6,712 nucleotides of DNA from contig JAKIYB010000196.1 of the NCBI GenBank assembly GCA_022708765.1, positions 434 to 7,145 on the forward strand. Direction: 5' to 3'. How positions within the stretch are numbered: position 1 is the first letter of the stretch; every line of letters starts with the position of its first letter. The notes beneath the pieces were generated by a model. That model saw nothing but the letters and a program-made list of their open reading frames with translations, was not told the origin of the DNA and ran no database searches. Positions 1-5,800 of this stretch are shown piece by piece. A program made the position numbers and the translations under genes. The DNA comes from Armatimonadota bacterium (lineage in GTDB: Bacteria; Armatimonadota; Hebobacteria; CAIYQO01).

Positions 1-1
1 G

Positions 2-910
2 GCGGGCCTGACCTGCCATTCGCTGCCAGTGCCCGCGGGCGAGCGTTACAAGAGCCTGCAGACCGCCGGCCGCCTCTACGGTGACCTTATCCAGCGCAAG
101 GTGGACCGGAAAGCGGTCATCGTGGCGCTGGGCGGTGGCGTCATCGGCGATCTCGCCGGCTTCGTGGCCGCTACCTACGAGCGCGGCATCCGCTTCGCGC
201 AGGTGCCCACCACCCTCCTCGCGCAGGTGGACAGCTCGGTGGGCGGTAAAGTGGGGGTGAACCATCCCCTGGGCAAGAATATGATCGGCGCCTTCCTGCA
301 ACCGCAAGGGGTGTTCATTGACCCGCGCACGCTGGACACGCTGGCGCTGCGCGAACTGCGCAGCGGCATCGCCGAAGTGGTGAAATACGGCGTCATCGCC
401 GATAGCGATTTCTTCGGCTTCCTGGAAAGCCATGTGGATGAGATACTGCGGCGCGACCCGCTGGCCATCACCCACATCATCCGCCGCTCCTGCCAGATCA
501 AGGCGCGCGTGGTGGAACAGGACGAGCGCGAAGCGAACCTGCGCGCCATCCTCAACTATGGCCACACCACTGCCCACGCGGTGGAAACCTACACCGCCTA
601 CGAGCGCTACACCCATGGCGAGGCGGTGGGCGTCGGCATGGTGGTGGCGGCGCGCATCGCTCACGCGCTGGGCATGCTCAAGGCCGAACCGGTGCATCGC
701 ATCACCCGCCTGCTGGAGCGGTTTGGCCTGCCCACGCATCTCCCCAAAGCCGACCCCGGCGTGCTGATGAGCCTGATGGATACCGACAAAAAAGCCGTCG
801 CCGGCCAGGTGCGCTTCGTGCTGCCCACCCGCATCGGCGACGTGCAGCTCGTGGACAACGTCCCCAAAGACGTGCTGCGCCGGGCCATCAAGGAGTCGCT
901 GGAACTGTAA
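2..910 (+). CDS. aroB: 3-dehydroquinate synthase (5'-truncated by window edge)
   Basis: This cytoplasmic enzyme catalyses the second step of the shikimate pathway, converting DAHP to 3-dehydroquinate with NAD+ and a divalent metal (usually Zn2+). The frame is open from base 2, and 302 residues plus a TAA stop are visible. The family is about 350-370 residues long, so roughly 55-60 N-terminal residues lie upstream. The GTG at 29 is internal, because in-frame family-like sequence (TCHSLP) precedes it. Visible hallmarks are the glycine-rich NAD-binding segment GGGVIGDLAGF (about 131-163), the PTTLLAQVDSSVGGK block (about 208-249) and NHPLGKNMIGAF. The three expected metal ligands are present: Glu in GIAEVVKYG (codon 374-376), His in NYGHTTAHAVE (563-565) and His in THGEAVGVGM (614-616). 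The C-terminal DKKAVAGQVRFVLP block is also typical. No key residue is missing in the visible part. No canonical hairpin-plus-T-run terminator follows directly. The downstream neighbour murF is convergent, so aroB ends its transcription unit. Confidence 0.97.
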   Translation, partial: AGLTCHSLPVPAGERYKSLQTAGRLYGDLIQRKVDRKAVIVALGGGVIGDLAGFVAATYERGIRFAQVPTTLLAQVDSSVGGKVGVNHPLGKNMIGAFLQPQGVFIDPRTLDTLALRELRSGIAEVVKYGVIADSDFFGFLESHVDEILRRDPLAITHIIRRSCQIKARVVEQDEREANLRAILNYGHTTAHAVETYTAYERYTHGEAVGVGMVVAARIAHALGMLKAEPVHRITRLLERFGLPTHLPKADPGVLMSLMDTDKKAVAGQVRFVLPTRIGDVQLVDNVPKDVLRRAIKESLEL

Positions 911-1001
911 CCTGGCGGGCGAGAGACCCAATACCATTCACATACGATTGCTCCGCGTGGTGAGTCAGCCTCGTTATGCCGTCATATTTCCTTATCAATC
1001 T

Positions 1002-1024
1002 CCCCTCCCCACGTAGGGGAGGGG
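1002..1024. repeat. G/C-rich palindrome, candidate dispersed intergenic element
   Basis: A perfect 9-bp inverted repeat, CCCCTCCCC / GGGGAGGGG, encloses a 5-base loop (ACGTA). A further G-rich tail, CTGGGGGAGAGG, runs to about 1036. Palindromes of this style, C-tract / short centre / G-tract followed by a CTGGGGG-type tail, recur between genes in many GC-rich bacterial genomes. No T-run follows on either strand, so a standard intrinsic terminator is doubtful. It may still fold in RNA or act as a transcription barrier between the convergent genes. Confidence 0.6.
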
Positions 1025-1118
1025 CTGGGGGAGAGGTGGCGCGTGCCAGACGCAAATCCTTATTTCAATGGCATGGCGCAAGTGGGAGATCATCGAGCCG
1101 CCGGCAGACGATGCTACC

Positions 1119-1131
1119 GTCCTTTCAGGAC
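1119..1131. repeat. Short hairpin, weak terminator-like
   Basis: The arms GTCCT and AGGAC (5 bp, loop TTC) are followed on the plus strand by only three T residues. The stem is too short and the T tract too weak to call a terminator with confidence. It could help end aroB transcription or be part of a larger dispersed repeat with the neighbouring inverted repeat. Confidence 0.3.
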
Positions 1132-1155
1132 TTTGGATGTATCACGGCACCTGCC

Positions 1156-1185
1156 CCACGGGTTCCGCTGCCGCGCCACCCGTGG
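1156..1185. repeat. 8-bp inverted repeat (CCACGGGT / ACCCGTGG)
   Basis: Perfect arms at 1156-1163 and 1178-1185 flank a 14-base GC-rich loop. It lies 34 bases past the murF stop on the minus strand, in a position that would suit a murF 3' structure, but no T-run follows on either strand. The arms and the sequence around them look like a dispersed intergenic element rather than gene-specific sequence. This is a pattern judgement, not the result of a search. Confidence 0.45.
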
Positions 1186-1194
1186 CTAACGGCT

Positions 1195-1226
1195 TTCACC
1201 CCGTCACCTCTTCACCCCGTCACCCC
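1195..1226. repeat. Two-copy tandem repeat, 16-bp period
   Basis: TTCACCCCGTCACC occurs at 1195-1208 and again at 1211-1224. The full 16-base units differ only at position 15 (TC versus CC). The second copy overlaps the last codons and stop of murF: the TGA comes from TCA at 1220-1222, and the final Val-Glu-Gly is encoded just inside it. The repeat therefore either arose at the gene's 3' edge or set where the protein now ends. Confidence 0.75.
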
Positions 1227-2602
1227 TCCACCAGCGCCGCCACGATGCGATCCATGGCCATGGCGTGCGAGCCTTTGACGAGAACGAGGTCGCCGGGGGC
1301 GAGGAGTTCCCGAGCGGCGGCGATGGCGCTGTCGTGGTCGGGATACCAGCGGGCGCGGGGATCGTCGGCGCCGGCCACGAAGTCGCGGCCCAGGTCACCG
1401 ACCGCAAGAAGGGCGTCGAGGTTGAGGGTCATCGCGTAGCGGCCAATCTCGCGGTGGAGGTCGCGCTCGGTGGGTCCGAGCTCGCGCATGTCGCCGAGGA
1501 TGGCCACCCTGCGGTTGCCCGGCATCTCCGCCAGGCAGCGCAGGGTGGCGCGCATGGCGTCGGGGTTGGCGTTGTAGGTGTCGTCAATGACGCGAAAACC
1601 GCCGGGGGCGGCGACCACGTGCATGCGCCCCGCCGCGCCGCGATACGCGGCCAGTCCCGCCTGCGCCGCCTCCAGGCTGGCGCCGGCGATCATCGCCGCG
1701 GCGGTGGCGGCCAGCGCGTTCGGCACCTGGTGGCGCCCGGCGGCGCCCAGGCGCACCGGCGCTTCGCCGCGCGGAGTTGCCAGCGTGAAACGCGCGCGGC
1801 CCTCGTCGTCCAGTGTCACCGCGCGCGCCGCGTAATCGGCGGCGTCGGTTTCCCCCACGCTTACCACCGGGCCGGGGGCGTGGGCGCGCAGCAGGGCGAA
1901 GTAGGCGTCCTCGCGCGGCAGGACCGCCACGCCGGTCGGCGCCATCTCATCCAGCAGCTCCGCCTTCGCCAGCGCGATTTCCTCCCGCGAACCGAGCAGC
2001 TCCAGGTGGGTGACGCCGATATTGGTGATGACGCCGATGGTGGGCGCCGCCAGTGCCGCCAGATAGCCGATCTGCCCGCGCCCGCGCATGCCGAATTCCA
2101 CCACCACCGCCTGGTGCTCGGTGGTGAGGCGCAGCAGCGTCTGGGGCAGGCCCACCTCGTTGTTCTCGTTACGCGGCGTCTTCAGCACGGTGAATTCCTG
2201 CTCCAGAATCGCCGCCGTCATCTCCTTGCTGGTGGTTTTGCCCGCGCTGCCGGTAATGCCGATGACCGGAAGCTGAAAACGCCGGCGGTGGTATTGCGCC
2301 AACTCGCCCAGCGCGTAGAGGGTGTCGGTGACTTCAATGAGCGTCCAGGCGCCGCTGCAGGTCTTGCGGCGCGCCACGCCGGGCACCTCCTGCTGCACCA
2401 GCGCGCCCGCCGCGCCCTTCTCACAGGCGGCGTCCAGATATGCGTGCCCGTCAAAGCGCTCGCCTTTCAACGCGATGAAAAGCTCGCCCGGCTGCAGCGC
2501 GCGCGTGTCGGTACAGATTCCGGTGAAACGCGGATGCGGGCCGGAGAGGAGCAGTTGCCCTTTGGTGGCGTCGAGTACCTGCGTGACGGTGAAGGTGGCC
2601 AT
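1220..2602 (-). CDS. murF: UDP-N-acetylmuramoyl-tripeptide--D-alanyl-D-alanine ligase
   Basis: This ATP-dependent cytoplasmic Mur ligase adds D-Ala-D-Ala to UDP-MurNAc-tripeptide, completing the pentapeptide precursor of peptidoglycan. From the ATG at 2602 the protein is 460 residues, the usual MurF length. The Mur N-terminal domain (about 1-100) has TDTRALQPGELFIALKGERFDG. The central ATPase domain has the P-loop GSAGKTT (118-124), ENNEVG (146-151), TNIGVTHLELLGS, the Lys in IALAKAEL (213, the likely carbamylated lysine) and HQVPNALAA (291-299). The C-terminal domain has DDTYNANPDAM (340-350), ILGDMRELG and KGSHAMAMD (443-451), where the family more often has KGSR. An in-frame ATG at 2710 would add 36 residues unlike any MurF, so 2602 is preferred, although no clear Shine-Dalgarno precedes it. 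The upstream neighbour is divergent and the downstream one convergent, so the gene is probably monocistronic. The third amino acid of the substrate peptide cannot be told from the sequence. Confidence 0.96.
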   Translation of the reverse strand: MATFTVTQVLDATKGQLLLSGPHPRFTGICTDTRALQPGELFIALKGERFDGHAYLDAACEKGAAGALVQQEVPGVARRKTCSGAWTLIEVTDTLYALGELAQYHRRRFQLPVIGITGSAGKTTSKEMTAAILEQEFTVLKTPRNENNEVGLPQTLLRLTTEHQAVVVEFGMRGRGQIGYLAALAAPTIGVITNIGVTHLELLGSREEIALAKAELLDEMAPTGVAVLPREDAYFALLRAHAPGPVVSVGETDAADYAARAVTLDDEGRARFTLATPRGEAPVRLGAAGRHQVPNALAATAAAMIAGASLEAAQAGLAAYRGAAGRMHVVAAPGGFRVIDDTYNANPDAMRATLRCLAEMPGNRRVAILGDMRELGPTERDLHREIGRYAMTLNLDALLAVGDLGRDFVAGADDPRARWYPDHDSAIAAARELLAPGDLVLVKGSHAMAMDRIVAALVEG

Positions 2603-2884
2603 GGCCGTATTGTAGCGTGACGTGGAGTGGGCGTCCAGCGATGGCGCAGATCGCATGCTTGTCGAACACTTCACACAAATTTCTACACAAGCTATTGATT
2701 TATTATTCAATCGCTTGTATGGTTAACTAAGATAAGATACTGTCCCTGTGAGATGGATGCGCGATACACTCCCGTATTCGCCCATCATCACGTGGGCACG
2801 CGCTGCGCTGCATGCCAGGTAATATAGAGATCAGCAACTGTCCCATTTCAGGACGTCGTTACAGTGATGAAAGGATTATCACCA
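2603..2884. promoter_or_regulatory. Divergent intergenic region with AT-rich core (candidate promoters)
   Basis: This spacer separates the divergent starts of murF and the kinase gene. Its core (about 2670-2740) is clearly more AT-rich than the genes. On the plus strand TTGATT (2695-2700) lies 17 bases before TATGGT (2718-2723), a weak -35/-10 pair for the kinase; TAAGAT (2733-2738) is a rival -10. On the minus strand TTGAAT (2710-2705) lies 17 bases before TGTAGA (2687-2682), a poor pair for murF. The two pairs overlap, so shared control is possible. The rest (2745-2860) shows nothing I recognise except a twice-occurring octamer, ACTGTCCC. Confidence 0.35.
2870..2875 (+). promoter_or_regulatory. 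Ribosome binding site deciding the kinase start
   Basis: AAAGGA lies nine bases before the ATG at 2885, a normal Shine-Dalgarno spacing. The in-frame ATG at 2867 and GTG at 2864 have only AGGA at 2850-2853, more than ten bases away. The open frame reaches back only to the TAG at 2825-2827. Confidence 0.5.
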
Positions 2885-5800
2885 ATGGCGGACCAGGACA
2901 CGCCGTCTGGCACTGATGATAAGCAGTGTCTCGAAGTTGAGCTTCGCGACACCCGGAAACGGCTGAAAGAACTCACCGATCTCATCAACCGCGGCGTCGC
3001 AGTGATCTTCCGCTGGCGGCTGGAACCGGGCGCCTCGCCGGTGGAATATGTCTCCGAAACCGTGCGGCAGTTCGGCTATACCCCCGAGGATTTCACTGCC
3101 GGCCGCGTCTCCTGGCCGGGCATCACCCACCCCGATGACGTGCCCCGTCTGGAGGCCGAAGTGGCCGACTATACCGCGCGCGGCGAGCGGCACTTCCACC
3201 AGCAGTACCGCATCGTCACCGCCGGCGGCGAAATACGCTGGATTGACGACCACACCGTCGCCGTGCATGACGACGCGGGCAACCTGACCCACTACGAGGG
3301 GATGCTGCTGGATATCACCACACAGAAACAGACGGAAGCCGCGTTATCCCGGCGCGACGAAGAGCTGCGGCTTATCGTCGAGAACACACTGGACGTCCTC
3401 TATACCTTTGATGTACGCACCGGCGAGGTCACCTATATCAGCCCCGCGGTGACGCGTTGGCACATATCACCGGAGGAGATCATCGGCAGGTCGGTCACCG
3501 ATTTCATCCATCCTGACGATACCGAAATCGTGGCGCGCGATCTCGAGACCACCGTCACCACGGGAAAAAGCTTTCTCTCCCGGTTCCGTCTCATCGTGCC
3601 TGATGGGCGGGTGGTGCCCGTCGAGGAGTTTGGTAAACCGATCTGGCAGGACGGCGCGGTGGTGCGGATTACCGGCGTGCTGCGCGATATCACCGAGCGC
3701 GTGCAAGCCGAAGAAGCGCGAAGTGCCATGGAGCAGCAGTTCGCTCAACTCTTCGAAGCAGCTCCTATACCCATTGCACTGGTTACCATTGAAGAAGATC
3801 GTTATCTCGCGGTGAATCGCGCCTTTGAACAATTGGCGGAATATTCACGAGACGAGGTTATTGGAAAAACATCACGCGAAATTGGTATCTTCCCGGATGA
3901 ACCACGCATGCGGCAGGCGTGCATGCAGCTTCAGCAATATGGTGCGCTACGGGACTATACGGCGCCATATCGCACGAAATCCGGTGCCGTTCGCACCGCG
4001 CTCTTTGCCGCGCAGTTTATCCGGATATCCGGTCGAGAAGTGTTACTCACCGCCGCGCAGGACATTACCGAGCGCGTGCGGGCGGAAGATGCGCTGCGGA
4101 CCAGTGAAGAGCGCTTTCGCGCCCTGATCGAGCATTCCCAGGATGCCGTTGTCATGCTTGATGCGACGGGGAGGTTCCTCTATGCCAGTCCGGCCGCCGC
4201 GCGGATCAATGGCTACCCGCTTGAGAGTTTCCCCGCGCATAGCGCCTTTGAAATTATCCATCCCGACGACTTGCCGACGCTGCAAAAAAACTTTCAGCAT
4301 CTGCTGCAGTCGCCGCGGGGAACTCTCGCGACGCAATTCCGCCTGCAACACGCCAACGGGGAATACCGCTGGGTAGACGCGACCGCGCAAAACCTGCTCG
4401 ATACACCGGCGATCCGCGCGGTGGTGGTGAATTATCGCGATATCACCGAGCGTAAGCAAGCGGAAGAGGCACGGCGTGCCATGGAATGGCAGTTCCAACT
4501 GCTCTTCGAGGCCGTCCCCGTCCCCGTGACGCTGACCAGCGTAGATGCGGGCCAGTATCTCGCGGTCAACCGCGCGTTTGAACAGGTGACGGGATATTCC
4601 AGGGATGACATCATCGGGCAATCCGTCCTGGACCTGAACATTTTCGTCCATCTTGAGCAGCACCGGCAGGCGCTGGAGCAGCTTCATCAACGCGGCACAT
4701 TGCGTGACTTCGTCGCGCAGTTCTACACGAAAAACGGCGAGGTTCGTACCGCGACATTCGCCGGAGAGTTTCTGGATTGGCATGGCAAGCCCGCGCTGCT
4801 CACCGCCGCGCTGGACATCACCGAACGCGTAGCCGCCGAAGAAGCGCTCCAGCGCGCCTATGCGGAGCTGGAAGAACGGGTGCGAGCGCGCACGGCGGAA
4901 CTCACCGCGTCCAACCAGGCGCTGCGGGAGTCCGAAGAACGCTTCCACGCCTTCGCCGAGTTGGCGCCGGTCGGCATCTTCGTCGGAGACGCGTCCGGCG
5001 AGGTGACGTATGTCAATGAGCGCTGGAGCGCCATCACCGGGTGGCCGAGAGAACAGGCCCTGGGCACGAAATGGATGGACGGCATCCATCCGGATGATCG
5101 CGAATACGTGACAGGCGTGCGCGAGGTTACGTTCCGCGAGCGACGGGAAAGCCAGCTTGAATATCGCTATCTCACGCCTGATGGTATTCGCAAGTGGCTC
5201 AGCGTGAACGTCCGCCCGCTGCTGGATGCCGACGGCGCGATAACGGGATACATCGGTACGGTGCTGGATACCACCGCGCGTAAACAGGCCGAAGACGCCC
5301 TGCGCGCGCAGACGGCGATTCTGCAACTTTTCTTCGACTGCGTGCCGGCGGCGGTGGCGATGTTCGACACTGAGATGCGCTATCTGGCGGTCAGTCAGCG
5401 CTGGCATGACGACTATGGTCTCAATGGTCGCGACATCATTGGGCACAGCCACTATGATGTCTTCCCCGAAATTGGCGAACGATGGAAGGCGCTGCACCAG
5501 CGCGCGCTGGCCGGCGAGGTGCTACACTGCGAGGAGGATCCCTTCCCACGCGCCGACGGCACGCTGGACTGGGTGCGCTGGGATCTGGTGCCCTGGCGCC
5601 AGCCGGACGGCCGCATCGGCGGCATCATCATATTCACCGAGGTGATTACCGAGCGGAAGCAAGCCGAGGAAGCGTTGCAGGAGTCCGAAACACGGTATCG
5701 TGCCCTGTTTGAGAATGCCGCCGACGCCATCGTCTTGCTCGATTTGCAGACATTGCGCTTCATTGACTGTAACGATCTGGCCTGCCAGCGTCTTGGATAC

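Larger units (their letters stand above)
911..1219. other. Convergent intergenic region rich in short repeats and hairpins
   Basis: About 309 bases lie between the aroB stop and the murF stop, and I see no credible gene. The open frames crossing it (for example 976-1278 on the plus strand) have no recognisable family, are proline/arginine/serine-rich, and run into murF antisense. The region instead holds four separable structures: a G/C palindrome at 1002-1024, a small hairpin at 1119-1131, an inverted repeat at 1156-1185 and a tandem repeat at 1195-1226. Together they look like a patchwork of dispersed intergenic repeats, some of which may end transcription from both sides. That functional reading is inference. 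Confidence 0.7.

Noticed and set aside
976..1278. 100-codon plus-strand frame in the aroB-murF gap
   Set aside because: It is built from the G/C palindrome, hairpins and tandem repeat, has no Shine-Dalgarno of note, and ends antisense within murF.
1265..2620. 451-codon open frame on the plus strand opposite murF
   Set aside because: It fully overlaps a textbook murF. Its translation is Gly/Ala/Arg/Val-rich low-complexity sequence with no family features.
2603..2710. 36-residue N-terminal extension of MurF (ATG at 2710)
   Set aside because: The extension has no MurF similarity, covers the AT-rich promoter-like region, and the protein from ATG 2602 already has the normal MurF start and length.
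2739..2844. Octamer ACTGTCCC occurring twice (2739-2746 and 2837-2844) as a possible operator pair
   Set aside because: Eight bases, not palindromic and 98 bp apart; chance cannot be excluded and no regulator is known.
4043..5497. 484-codon open frame on the minus strand across the kinase
   Set aside because: It is antisense to a continuous PAS-encoding frame with clear family motifs. Its product is Arg/His/Leu-rich with no recognisable domain, as expected of a shadow frame in GC-rich DNA.
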